From contig CAYWIM010000056.1 of the NCBI GenBank assembly GCA_964458325.1, positions 1 to 30,126 on the forward strand: a stretch of 30,126 bases of DNA, given 5' to 3'. The position numbers were made by a program, and so were the translations under genes. Below, in pieces: positions 16,856 to 27,271 of the stretch; position 1 is the first letter of the stretch, and each line of letters starts with the position of its first letter. The notes under the pieces were generated by a model. The model did no database searches. It saw only the letters and a program-made list of their open reading frames with translations, and was not told the origin of the DNA. Source of the stretch: JAGMXM01 sp964458325 (GTDB lineage Bacteria; Verrucomicrobiota; Verrucomicrobiia; Limisphaerales; UBA1319).

Positions 16856-18928
16856 ATGGGTTCCGCGAACCAGGCCAGCGACCGCCACCCGGGCCCTCGA
16901 TGGGAAAGCCCGCTTTCCGATCTGCCCGGCCTCGGCCCCGAGCGATCGGATCAGCTCGCCCGCCTCGGTCTCCATACGGTGGGCGACCTCCTCCAACATC
17001 GGCCCCGCCGCCACGAGGACCGGCGCCGCATCCTGCCCATCGCCCGGATCGAGCTGGGCGAATCCGCCGCCGTTCGCGGCCGGATTTCTGCCCTTGGCGT
17101 CAAGCGGTTCCGCCATGGCAGCAAATCCCTGTTCGAGATCATCCTCGAAGACGGCACGGGACGGCTTCATCTCCGCTGGTGGAATGCCGCCTATATGAAA
17201 GATCATTTCGCCGCGGGCGAAGAACTGCTCGTTTATGGCCGCCTGACCGACCTGCGTCCCCGGACGATGGATCATCCGGAAACCGAGCGCCTCGAGCCCG
17301 AGCCCGGAGAATCGATCCACCTGAACCGGATTGTTCCAGTCTACCCGCTGACCGAGGGGATCACCCAGCGCTGGCTGCGGACCCTCGTCTGGCGCACGCT
17401 CGACGACGCCCGCCTGGCCATCCCCGAGCCCTGGCCATCCAACCTGCTCCCCAACCGCCCCTCCCGCGCTGACGCATTCCGCCAGCTTCATTTCCCCGCC
17501 GAGCTCGCCGATGCCATCCAGGCCCGCGAGCGGCTCGCCCTCGATGAGCTGATCGACCTCCAATGCCGCCTCCTCGAACGCCGTCAACGCCTCGAGGCCC
17601 GCGCCCAAGCCATTCCATGCGCCGGCGATAACCGCTGGATCAAGCCCTGGCTCGCCCAGCTCGGCTTTCGCCTCACCCAGGCTCAAACACGCGTCCTTCG
17701 CGAAATCCGCGCCGACCTGGCCGGCCCTTGCCCCATGCGCCGCCTCCTCCAGGGAGATGTCGGGTCCGGCAAGACCGTGGTCGCCGCCGCTGCTGCCCTG
17801 ATGACGCTCGAGAGCGGACACGATGCCGCGCTCATGGCGCCCACGGAGATCCTCGCCGAACAACACGCTGCCACGTTCGAGCGATGGTTTGACCCCCTCG
17901 GCATCCGCGTCGAGCTGAGAACCGCCTCGCATAAATCCGCCCCGCCCGATTCCACGCCAGCCCCTCCCGAGCTGCCCCGCTTGCTTCCCCCTCGAGACAC
18001 CCCCGAAGTCCGCCTGGTCGTCGGCACCCACGCGCTCATCGAATCCTCGTTCGACATGCCCCGCCTGGGCCTGGTCATCATCGACGAACAGCACCGGTTC
18101 GGCGTCGCCCAGCGCGAGAAGCTCGTCCGCAAAGGCCATTACCCGCACCTGCTCGTCATGACCGCCACCCCGATCCCCCGCACGCTCGGCCTCACTCTCT
18201 ACGGCGATCTCGACCTGTCCGCCATCGACGAGCTGCCCGCCGGACGCGGCCGTGTGAGGACTTTCGTCCGATCCGCGGACCGCCTGCCCCGCGTTTGGGC
18301 CTTCGTCCGCGACCAGCTCCAAAAGGGGCGCCAGGCCTACATCGTCTATCCGTTGATCGATGAGTCCGAATGCCTCGATCTCAAGGCCGTCACCCGGGAA
18401 TGGGATTCCCTCCGGCAAACGCTCGATCCCTTCCGCGTCGGCCTCCTCCACGGACGCCTCCCGCCCCTCGAAAAGGAGCGAACGCTCGATGCCTTCCGGC
18501 GCCGCGAGCTCCATGCCCTCCTCAGCACTCCCGTCATCGAGGTCGGCCTCGATATCCCCAACGCCACGGTCATGCTCGTCGAAAACGCCGAACGCTTCGG
18601 CTTGGCCCAGCTCCACCAGCTCCGCGGCCGGATCGGCCGCGGCGCCGACGACGCGTTCTGCATCCTCATCTCCGCCGGCCGCTCCCCCGACGCGCGCCGA
18701 CGCCTCGAAGTCCTCGCCCAGACCACCGACGGATTCCGCATCGCAGCCGCCGACCTCGAGCTCCGCGGCCCCGGCCAGTTGCTCGGCCAGCGCCAAAGCG
18801 GCCTCCCCGCCTTCCAATTCGCCGACCTCGCCCGCGACCTCCCCCTGATCAACCTTGCCCGCCACATCTCCCGTCAAATCCTCGACAGCAAAAAGACGGG
18901 GCCGGCCCATCCGTCCAGCCCTCCATAG
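16856..18928 (+). CDS. recG: ATP-dependent DNA helicase RecG
   Basis: A 690-aa protein of normal RecG length that remodels stalled forks and branched DNA. The N-terminal wedge/OB domain (20-130) includes LPGLGPERSDQLARLGL, GDLLQHRPRRHEDR and FEIILEDGTGRLHLRWWN. The helicase core has Walker A LLQGDVGSGKTVVA (297-310), MAPTEILAEQH (328-337), VVGTHALI, motif II as IIDEQHRFGV (408-417), VMTATPIPRTL (434-444), the C-domain STPVIEVGLDIPNATVMLVE and the Q/R motif LHQLRGRIGRG (586-596). The TRG region reads FRIAAADLELRGPGQLLGQRQSGLPAF. The segment normally carrying the LTGS / lysine-rich motif (about 353-387) is replaced by a proline-rich stretch. The start is ATG 16856 just before conserved sequence; the upstream open frame lies over mnmA and is rejected. 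It is divergent from mnmA across 125 bp. Confidence 0.97.
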   Translation: MGSANQASDRHPGPRWESPLSDLPGLGPERSDQLARLGLHTVGDLLQHRPRRHEDRRRILPIARIELGESAAVRGRISALGVKRFRHGSKSLFEIILEDGTGRLHLRWWNAAYMKDHFAAGEELLVYGRLTDLRPRTMDHPETERLEPEPGESIHLNRIVPVYPLTEGITQRWLRTLVWRTLDDARLAIPEPWPSNLLPNRPSRADAFRQLHFPAELADAIQARERLALDELIDLQCRLLERRQRLEARAQAIPCAGDNRWIKPWLAQLGFRLTQAQTRVLREIRADLAGPCPMRRLLQGDVGSGKTVVAAAAALMTLESGHDAALMAPTEILAEQHAATFERWFDPLGIRVELRTASHKSAPPDSTPAPPELPRLLPPRDTPEVRLVVGTHALIESSFDMPRLGLVIIDEQHRFGVAQREKLVRKGHYPHLLVMTATPIPRTLGLTLYGDLDLSAIDELPAGRGRVRTFVRSADRLPRVWAFVRDQLQKGRQAYIVYPLIDESECLDLKAVTREWDSLRQTLDPFRVGLLHGRLPPLEKERTLDAFRRRELHALLSTPVIEVGLDIPNATVMLVENAERFGLAQLHQLRGRIGRGADDAFCILISAGRSPDARRRLEVLAQTTDGFRIAAADLELRGPGQLLGQRQSGLPAFQFADLARDLPLINLARHISRQILDSKKTGPAHPSSPP

Positions 18929-19121
18929 GCCCACCACGCCGGATCAGGTCCACCTGCACCGCCGCAAGTATTCCTTTCCAACGATTCACAAACGCCGCAT
19001 AGTAGCCCCCATAACATGCAGAGCCGGGTCCAGCGCGGTCCAGAGGGTGAACACCCCGGGAAACGATGGGTCTGCGGATCGCCGTGAGGTCCGAACCTGG
19101 GTCTGACCAATCCATATTGCC

Positions 19122-20105
19122 ATGAAAACGACTTTCAGCCGCCGCGAATTCCTTGCCGCCGCCACCGTGGCCGCCGGCATCAGCCTCGCACCCACCGCGC
19201 CTCGGGCGCGCGCGCAGAACGCCGAGCCCGGCTTCCGCACCCGTCTCCAGCGGGCCTTGATCCGCGAGAAACCGACCGCGGACGGCTTGCGCGCCATGCA
19301 GGAAGCTGGCTACGATGGGCTCGAAATCGGGGTCCTGACGCCGGCCGAAGCGGCGGCCGCCCGGGCCCTGGCAGAGCAGCATCGCCTCAAGATCCATTCC
19401 GTGCTGCGCGGCTGGGCCGAGTTCAACAGTCCGGACCTGGGGAAGTACGAAGCTTCCTATGCCCTGAGCGAGGCCGCCCTGCGGACAGCCGAGGCCGCCG
19501 GCGCAGATGCGGTTCTGCTGGTGCCCTGCCGGATCGGCGGCATGAGGATCCCGCGGCCATGGGAGTTCCTGATCGAGTTCGACGATCGGACCGGCCATCT
19601 CGACCGGGTGGTTTACGGCGACAACGCACCGTATGCGGAATACATCCGCGCCCATAACCATGCCATCGATACCTCGCGCAAAGCCATCGAGCGGCTGATC
19701 CCGCTGGCCGAAAAAACCCGTGTGGTCATCGCCCTCGAGAACGTCTGGAACAACCTCTGGGTCCAGCCGGCCCTGTTCCGCCATTTCGTGGCGTCCTTCG
19801 CCAGCCCGTGGGTCAAGGCCTACCTCGACATCGGCAACCACGTCAAATACGCCCGGCCGGAGGAGTGGGTGCTGAGCCTGGGCGATCGCATCGCGAAGGT
19901 GCACATCAAGGATTTCAAGCTCACGCCGGAAGATCCCCGGGGCGAGGGTAAGTTCGTGAACATCCGCGACGGCAGCGTTCGCTGGCCGGTGGTCCGGCAG
20001 GCGCTCGAATCGATCGGCTACAGCGGCTGGCTGACCATCGAGGGAGGGGATCTCTCCCCGCTCGAGCACCGGCGCCGGCTGGACCTGATCATCGCCGGCC
20101 AATAG
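19122..20105 (+). CDS. Tat-exported TIM-barrel protein (sugar phosphate isomerase/epimerase-like)
   Basis: A 327-aa protein. Residues 1-32 are a Tat signal: FSRREFLAAATVAAGISLAP then an alanine-rich region with a likely cleavage after ARA. The mature part fits the AP-endonuclease-2 type TIM barrel of xylose-isomerase-like enzymes: AGYDGLEIGVLTP (62-74), AGADAVLLVPCRIGG, VVIALENVWNN (201-211, E206), VKAYLDIGNHVKYARP (D236), IAKVHIKDFKL (H261) and GYSGWLTIEGGD (E307). E206, D236, H261 and E307 are plausible metal ligands. Such exported epimerase-like proteins are common in Planctomycetes/Verrucomicrobia and probably act on sugars in the periplasm; the substrate cannot be told. It starts 193 nt after recG with no clear ribosome site. 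That gap holds no gene or obvious terminator. It is convergent with the DUF6941-like gene. Confidence 0.9.
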   Translation: MKTTFSRREFLAAATVAAGISLAPTAPRARAQNAEPGFRTRLQRALIREKPTADGLRAMQEAGYDGLEIGVLTPAEAAAARALAEQHRLKIHSVLRGWAEFNSPDLGKYEASYALSEAALRTAEAAGADAVLLVPCRIGGMRIPRPWEFLIEFDDRTGHLDRVVYGDNAPYAEYIRAHNHAIDTSRKAIERLIPLAEKTRVVIALENVWNNLWVQPALFRHFVASFASPWVKAYLDIGNHVKYARPEEWVLSLGDRIAKVHIKDFKLTPEDPRGEGKFVNIRDGSVRWPVVRQALESIGYSGWLTIEGGDLSPLEHRRRLDLIIAGQ

Positions 20106-20124
20106 CGCAAACCCTAAAAGCCGA

Positions 20125-20544
20125 TCAGCCCGGCGATTCGGGCGCCGGCGTCTTGATGGCGCGCAGGTAGAGCGGCAGGGATCCTTCCTGGCGGCCGTCG
20201 ACCGCCATGTCGACGGTGTATTCCCCAAACGAAGGCAGCTTGAGCTGCTGGATGTTCAGGATCAGGTTCGCCACCGCCGTTTCATCGCCGTCGGCCGTGA
20301 ACCGGACCGCCACCGAGGCGTCCAAGGCCGGCAGCACGAGCTTGCCATCTGCATCCCCCACCGTGATCCGAAGCCGATGGTTGCCCTCCTCGATGCGGGC
20401 AAACCGGAGCTTGATCGCCACCGCACAATGCGGATGAACCACGGGGACTTCCTTTGCCCAGAGATGATCGAACGATCCCAGGATATTAAGCTTGCCCCCG
20501 TATTCGGTGGCGGCGTCGCACAGAGTGAATATCTCGACTTTCAT
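20125..20544 (-). CDS. DUF6941-like conserved hypothetical protein
   Basis: A 139-aa cytoplasmic protein, all-beta by inspection, without signal peptide. The N-terminus (MKVEIFTLCDAATEYGGKLN then ILGSFDHLWAKEVP) matches my memory of the DUF6941 pattern (FTLCD-A---GGKL-ILG-FD). It continues with CAVAIKLRFARIEEGNHRLR, VGDADGK and repeated beta strands, ending in LPLYLRAIKTPAPESPG. Function is unknown. ATG 20544 was chosen because the family pattern begins there; the frame extends 39 codons further upstream into the CGAAA/hairpin repeat zone and is unlikely to be coding. It is convergent with the TIM-barrel gene (19 nt between stops) and divergent from the next gene across the repeat island. Confidence 0.8.
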   Translation of the reverse strand: MKVEIFTLCDAATEYGGKLNILGSFDHLWAKEVPVVHPHCAVAIKLRFARIEEGNHRLRITVGDADGKLVLPALDASVAVRFTADGDETAVANLILNIQQLKLPSFGEYTVDMAVDGRQEGSLPLYLRAIKTPAPESPG

Positions 20545-20631
20545 GATCCGGCCCGGGTGATCGTCCACCCATGTCCGAAGGCGAGTATAGACATCCGGCG
20601 GCTTCGTGCAAACTGGAACGAAGGTTTCTCG

Positions 20632-20749
20632 AAGCCGAAAGCCGAAAGGTAGGGCGGCCACTCCGTGGACGCCGCCTTGATGGCTGCAAGCTCACCGCTC
20701 GGCGCGCAGCGGAGTGCGCGCCCTACCTGGCAAGCCGAAAGCTGAAAGG
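20632..20749. repeat. Imperfect hairpin flanked by 18-bp direct repeats
   Basis: Arms 20647-20665 and 20710-20728 are inverted repeats (17 of 19 paired; outer 10 bp AGGTAGGGCG / CGCCCTACCT perfect, then a 2-bp mismatch, then CACTCCG / CGGAGTG) around a 44-nt loop. AAGCCGAAAGCCGAAAGG at 20632-20649 and AAGCCGAAAGCTGAAAGG at 20732-20749 are direct repeats with one mismatch, exactly 100 bp apart, bracketing the hairpin. The direct repeats consist of GCCGAAA heptads. It looks like a mobile or amplified intergenic element (REP/MITE-like) inserted in, or generated with, a heptad repeat. No transposase is nearby. Confidence 0.75.
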
Positions 20750-20790
20750 CCAATTTCATTTGAGAAATCGAAAGCCCAACTCTATGCTGC
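20750..20790. repeat. Degenerate CGAAA heptad tract
   Basis: To the right of the hairpin element the 7-nt rhythm continues in degenerate form: GGCCAAT, TTCATTT, GAGAAAT, CGAAAGC. Similar decayed GAAA/CGAAA heptads are, from memory, common between genes in some Verrucomicrobia and Planctomycetes. No promoter was recognised here for the small gene starting at 20804. Confidence 0.4.
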
Positions 20791-20803
20791 AAACCATCAT
20801 GCT

Positions 20804-21334
20804 ATGAGAACCGAACAGCTCCATTGGCGTCAAAAGGTCCGGCATCCGCAATATGGCGTCGGCATCGTCCTGTCCATTCGCGATCACGCGGCCGAAATCG
20901 AGTTCGACGGCGGGGTTCGGACCGTCTCGCCCGAATCGAGCGGGCTGGAGCCCGCCGAGCCGCAATTCGCCGCCGAGGGGCTGACACAGCCGCTCAAGGA
21001 GTTCGTGCGCGAAACGGTCGCGGCGGTGGTCGAGGAACTGGATCTGCCTCGCCCCGAGCAGTCGGTTCCCCAATTGGGGACCCGCTGGCTCAAAGGCCGG
21101 CTGGTCATGCACCCGACTGACCCGGCGCTTCAGGCCAAGGAGGTGCCGATCGAGACGTTCTTCCACAAGATCGTCATGATGCGGGACAAAATCAGGGTGC
21201 TCGAGCAAAAGGTGAATTCCAACCCGCGGCTGACGGATGCCGACAAGGTGGAGCTCCAGCAATATATCACGGCAGTCTATGGGAGCATGACCACGTTCAA
21301 CGTGCTTTTCCGGGAAAAGGAGGGCCAGTTCTAG
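20804..21334 (+). CDS. Small protein with Tudor-like N-terminus, function unknown
   Basis: A 176-aa cytoplasmic protein. Residues 8-45 (WRQKVRHPQYGVGIVLSI, then an acidic strand EIEFDGG and VRTV) resemble the SH3/Tudor-like module of CarD and the C-terminal tail of UvrD/PcrA helicases (VRHPKFGEGVV pattern), which bind RNA polymerase. The rest is mostly helical: LKEFVRETVAAVVEELDL, then RWLKGRLVMHP, ETFFHKIVMMRDKIRVLEQK and a C-terminal helix. This part looks like a multimerisation or protein-binding region specific to a narrow lineage. The start is ATG 20804; an in-frame extension back to 20714 would use the repeat element and is rejected. There is no ribosome site. It stands 105 nt before the S9 peptidase on the same strand. 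A nucleic-acid or RNA-polymerase-related role is only a guess from the N-terminal motif. Confidence 0.78.
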   Translation: MRTEQLHWRQKVRHPQYGVGIVLSIRDHAAEIEFDGGVRTVSPESSGLEPAEPQFAAEGLTQPLKEFVRETVAAVVEELDLPRPEQSVPQLGTRWLKGRLVMHPTDPALQAKEVPIETFFHKIVMMRDKIRVLEQKVNSNPRLTDADKVELQQYITAVYGSMTTFNVLFREKEGQF

Positions 21335-21439
21335 ACCGGACTTGATCCTGATCCGATCTTACAAATCATATTTCCGCGCCATTCGGCATGTTTCGCGGGG
21401 GCGGTGGACAGGCGAGTGGCGTCCGAGTATGAATGGCGC

Positions 21440-23968
<2,529 letters not shown>

Positions 23969-23983
23969 CCCGGCGCGGATCTG

Positions 23984-25978
23984 TCAACGGCTGGCAGATG
24001 CCGGAACGATGCGGACAACGATGGCGTTCTCGAGAGCGGGCGTTTTCGGGGTGAGGCTCAGGCGGTAGAGTGCGGGGCCCCAAACGCCGGCAAGCCGATC
24101 GTCCGTCATGGGAATGGTCTCCACACTGGGGATCACCGAAGCCGGGTCGTATTCCATTTGAACGCCCGTATCCGCGGGAAAATGGATCCTGCCAGGCTCG
24201 CGGATCGCATCCAGAGGCGCTGCGGCCAGGAAGTGAAGCGCTGTCTTTCCGGCGAGGTCGGACAGCTGATATCGATCCTGGATTTCGACGAACCGATCCC
24301 GAGCCAGGGTGACTTTTCGGATCCAGGACACGACTCGAGCCGATGGCGGATAGGCCGGCGCAATATCCATGGCGACCTCGGCTGCGCCGTCATCGGCCCT
24401 GCAGGTTACGTGCCGGGCCGCAAAGCCGCGCCCGGCCCCCTGCATGACGCCATTGATGGTCGGGAGGTTGTGGTATTGGGACTGAAAGGCCCAGTGTTCA
24501 TACCGCTTCGAGCTGAACGTCGCCGCCGTGTAAGTCGGCGCGCCCGCGTCAATGAGCACCGGCTTGCCATTCATGAAGACGAGGACATTGCCGACGTCAT
24601 TGTGGTTATGGCTCTGCCCGTTGTGCGCCCCCCAGGCGGCAACGTAGAGCCCGTCGAAGCTGCCCGCGCGTGACCGGGCCGTCATCAGCTGTAGATCTTC
24701 GCTTCCCAGCCACGAATCCCGAGTGGCGGGCGCCTTCGAGCCGCGATGCGCAAGGATTGGCTCCGCTTGAAAAATCGAGTGCATCTGCCGGCCAAAAAAC
24801 TGCTTCGCAGGCAGCAGGTTCTCCACGGCAGCCTCATGCGAGGCGGCCGCCACCAGATCGGCGTCTCCAACTCGCTTCCCAAATCGATAGACCAGACTCC
24901 GATCGGGTTCGAGCCGCGCCGGGCAATCCCCGATGCAAACATAATAATCTCCGGCGATGTGGGCGCGGCAGATGAATCGTCCCATCTCACGGATCAACGG
25001 CTGATCGAACAAGCTGATCCGGCCGCCGCTGGCGCCGTGCAGGAGCTCGAGCCCATCGAGCATGCTCCCGGCGGCGTGCCCCCAGTAGCTCGGCCCTTCG
25101 TCGCACCCGCCATCCTGCGGATGAAACTTCAGAAAGCCGTCCAAGGACCGCATCATCTTGTGGGTGACGGCGGCTCGCCGTTCCAGATCGGTGTCGCAAA
25201 GCAGCGCAGTCGTCAGGACGCTCGCGGCGATCCAGGGCGTCCAGTTGTTGGGCCGGCGCTCCGCCCGGGTCACGTTCAGCGCCATCCACCCGAAATCGTT
25301 CCGTTCGAGCACCGGATCCAGGATCCGATCGACGAGCTCCCTCCGGGCGCGCTCGGGAACCCGGGCGGAAACCCGCCCCAGTTCCGGGCCCAGGAGGTAG
25401 AGCGTCCAGGCGACCGAAACCCCTGTCTCGCCGGCAAACAGGTCCACGATCGGCTCGCCGACGTTCGGCAGGCCTACCCCGCCCTTTTGCGCGCTGATAT
25501 GAGCCGGCAGACACCAGGTCGACTCCTCGCAAATCGCCCAGAGCGCGTTTGCGGCGGCATCCAGGAATCGTCCTTTGGCTTCGACGCATTCCGCAACCGC
25601 CAGCGATCGCATCATCTCCCGCCGCGCAAAGTAATCCTTCTGGAACCGGGAGCGGTCGCCCACGCGCGCGTATTCCAGATACAAGGTGGCGGGCAGAGGA
25701 GGAAAGGCATTGGTCAGTGCCTGCTCTCCCATCTCGACCAGCCGGGCCTGGACGGCTGCGGGCAGCGAGCCCCAGCTGGCCCGATCGGCATGGGCCGGAA
25801 ACGGTTTCCAGCCCTCGACGGGCAGAAGCACTCGAGCCAGCTCATGGGGAGGGAATGTCTCGGCCAGCGAAGGCAGGCCGGAAACGGAAACCATGCCCGC
25901 CCATAAGACGAACGTAGCAAGCGCCGTCCATGGCCGGCCATCACCCGAAGCCCATCGGTTCGAACAGGTCGATTTCAT
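23984..25978 (-). CDS. Heparinase II/III-like polysaccharide lyase family protein
   Basis: A 664-aa secreted protein. The N-terminus has a basic region and a hydrophobic segment (WTALATFVLWAGMVSVSGLP, signal peptide ending near LAE). Residues about 60-400 form an alpha/alpha-toroid-like region (EYARVGDRSRFQKDYFARRE, NNWTPWIAASVLTTALL, HPQDGGCDEGPSYWGHAAGS). From about 430 comes the heparinase II/III beta-sandwich with the typical GQSHNHNDVGNVLVFMNGKP and VLIDAGAPTYT (about residues 450-480), then QSQYHNLPTINGVMQGAGR. Relatives cleave uronic-acid polysaccharides such as heparan, alginate or oligo-alginate by beta-elimination. The catalytic Tyr/His/Asn set looks present (N246-N247 region, Y-W in PSYWGH, H in SHNHND), but the substrate is not predictable. 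Its start overlaps the sialidase stop (ATGA), so it is the last gene of a coupled cluster. Confidence 0.9.
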   Translation of the reverse strand: MKSTCSNRWASGDGRPWTALATFVLWAGMVSVSGLPSLAETFPPHELARVLLPVEGWKPFPAHADRASWGSLPAAVQARLVEMGEQALTNAFPPLPATLYLEYARVGDRSRFQKDYFARREMMRSLAVAECVEAKGRFLDAAANALWAICEESTWCLPAHISAQKGGVGLPNVGEPIVDLFAGETGVSVAWTLYLLGPELGRVSARVPERARRELVDRILDPVLERNDFGWMALNVTRAERRPNNWTPWIAASVLTTALLCDTDLERRAAVTHKMMRSLDGFLKFHPQDGGCDEGPSYWGHAAGSMLDGLELLHGASGGRISLFDQPLIREMGRFICRAHIAGDYYVCIGDCPARLEPDRSLVYRFGKRVGDADLVAAASHEAAVENLLPAKQFFGRQMHSIFQAEPILAHRGSKAPATRDSWLGSEDLQLMTARSRAGSFDGLYVAAWGAHNGQSHNHNDVGNVLVFMNGKPVLIDAGAPTYTAATFSSKRYEHWAFQSQYHNLPTINGVMQGAGRGFAARHVTCRADDGAAEVAMDIAPAYPPSARVVSWIRKVTLARDRFVEIQDRYQLSDLAGKTALHFLAAAPLDAIREPGRIHFPADTGVQMEYDPASVIPSVETIPMTDDRLAGVWGPALYRLSLTPKTPALENAIVVRIVPASASR

Positions 25979-27114
25979 TGCGGTCGGTTTTCAGTTGCAG
26001 TGGAAGGCTCCAGCCATTCCTGGTTGAGCCGCGTGAACGTGATGAACTGGTAGCCGCGCTCGACGCCCCGCTCCCACAGGATCCCGATCGTCCCGTCCCG
26101 CAGGAGGGCGAGGTCGGAGTAGGCGGCGAATTCATCGGATACCGTTCGCTCGTTGGTGAAGCTCTCGCCCTCGTCGTAGCTGGTTCGGATCACCAGATGG
26201 CGGCGGCGCGCATCCTTGGGCCCGGTCCAGACCAGGCGCGCACGCCCGCTTTCCGCGTTGGGCAGCGTGAACCGCTCGATCGCGCACATGACCGGTGTCA
26301 CGGCGAGCCCGGGCCGGGGCTGGCCCCACGTGGCGCCGCCGTCGACGCTCTCCGCCAGCCATCGGCTCGGCCCCGTCTCCTGCCGGATGTCCATCAGGAC
26401 CCGCCCATCGGCCAGCTCCACCAGCTGGCATTCGTCCCCTCCCTGTGTCCCCGGAACCAGCTCGCCGCGTTTCCAGGTCCGCCCGTGATCGTCGGAGAAC
26501 ATCGCGAAGGTTGCGAAAGGAGTTTTCCACATCGGCACGACGAGGCGGCCGCCGCGGGTCTGGATGGCGCCGCCCGGCCCCGGGACACTCGCCCGCCATT
26601 GCTTGTCGTTCATGTCTCGCCCGACGGCCGTCAGGTCGAGCGGATCGGACCAGGTCCGGCCGTTGTCGTCGCTCGAGCGGGCCAGGGTCTGCATGTCGTC
26701 GGTGCCCGGCCGCGATGTCAAGGTGCTCCGGCCCGGCCGCGAACGCAGATAAAATAGCCACACCCTGCCGTTGCTCCGGTCCACAACCGTTGCCGGATTG
26801 GCGGCCGACCACAATTCGCCGGGATCCTCGATGACCTTCATCGGCGACCAGGACGCACCCCGGTCAGCGCTGCTCCTGCAGACCAGATCGATGTCCTGCT
26901 TGCCGAACCCCGGATCGGCGCCGCCGTGTTTCCGCGCTTCGGCAAACGCGATCAGCGTCCCATCCTTGCCTGTTTCCAGCGCCGGGATGCGGTAGGTGTG
27001 ATAGCCGTCCTTCCCGGAAAGGAACACATCGGTGTGGGAGAACAACGGCGCGGCGCCCGCGCGGCCGGCAGCCAACAGCGCGAGAACGATTAGGTTGGCC
27101 AGACTGCTTTTCAT
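25975..27114 (-). CDS. Exo-alpha-sialidase family protein (BNR/Asp-box)
   Basis: A 379-aa secreted six-bladed propeller. Residues 1-22 are a signal peptide (LANLIVLALLAAGRAGA). The sialidase signature YRIPAL (41-46, R42 of the arginine triad) is followed by AFAEARKHGGADPGFGKQDI with the catalytic-acid-region aspartates. Asp boxes are SSADRGASW (81-89), SSDDNGRTW (147-155), FSDDHGRTW (206-214), SVDGGATW (256-263) and a degenerate SYDEGESF (312-319). GGDECQLVELADG contains the glutamate (E228), HLVIRTS a candidate second arginine and AYSDLALLRDGTIGILWERG the catalytic tyrosine (Y332). The enzyme should remove terminal sialic acid or a related nonulosonic acid from glycans. ATG 27114 has GGAAG upstream and begins the signal peptide; upstream in-frame ATGs at 27126 and 27261 are less likely. 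It is coupled to the heparinase-like gene. Confidence 0.9.
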   Translation of the reverse strand: MKSSLANLIVLALLAAGRAGAAPLFSHTDVFLSGKDGYHTYRIPALETGKDGTLIAFAEARKHGGADPGFGKQDIDLVCRSSADRGASWSPMKVIEDPGELWSAANPATVVDRSNGRVWLFYLRSRPGRSTLTSRPGTDDMQTLARSSDDNGRTWSDPLDLTAVGRDMNDKQWRASVPGPGGAIQTRGGRLVVPMWKTPFATFAMFSDDHGRTWKRGELVPGTQGGDECQLVELADGRVLMDIRQETGPSRWLAESVDGGATWGQPRPGLAVTPVMCAIERFTLPNAESGRARLVWTGPKDARRRHLVIRTSYDEGESFTNERTVSDEFAAYSDLALLRDGTIGILWERGVERGYQFITFTRLNQEWLEPSTATENRPQ

Positions 27115-27271
27115 CGTCACTTCCATCAACCGGCTGCGTAATCCTGGATCACTTTTCGCTCTGCCCTCGAGATCGATACGTCCACCCAGGGCTCGGGCGA
27201 CCGCTGAACGCGCGGTTGCGGGGCGGGCCGTGGAACGGGTGGCGGCACGGAGCATCTTCATAGGCGATCAT

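Noticed and set aside
16793..18937. 714-codon minus-strand open frame antisense to recG
   Set aside because: Glu/Gly/Ala-rich translation without motifs. The recG frame is complete.
18929..19121. Possible RNA gene or terminator after recG
   Set aside because: No cloverleaf, conserved RNA fold or GC stem with T run could be drawn in this 193-bp gap.
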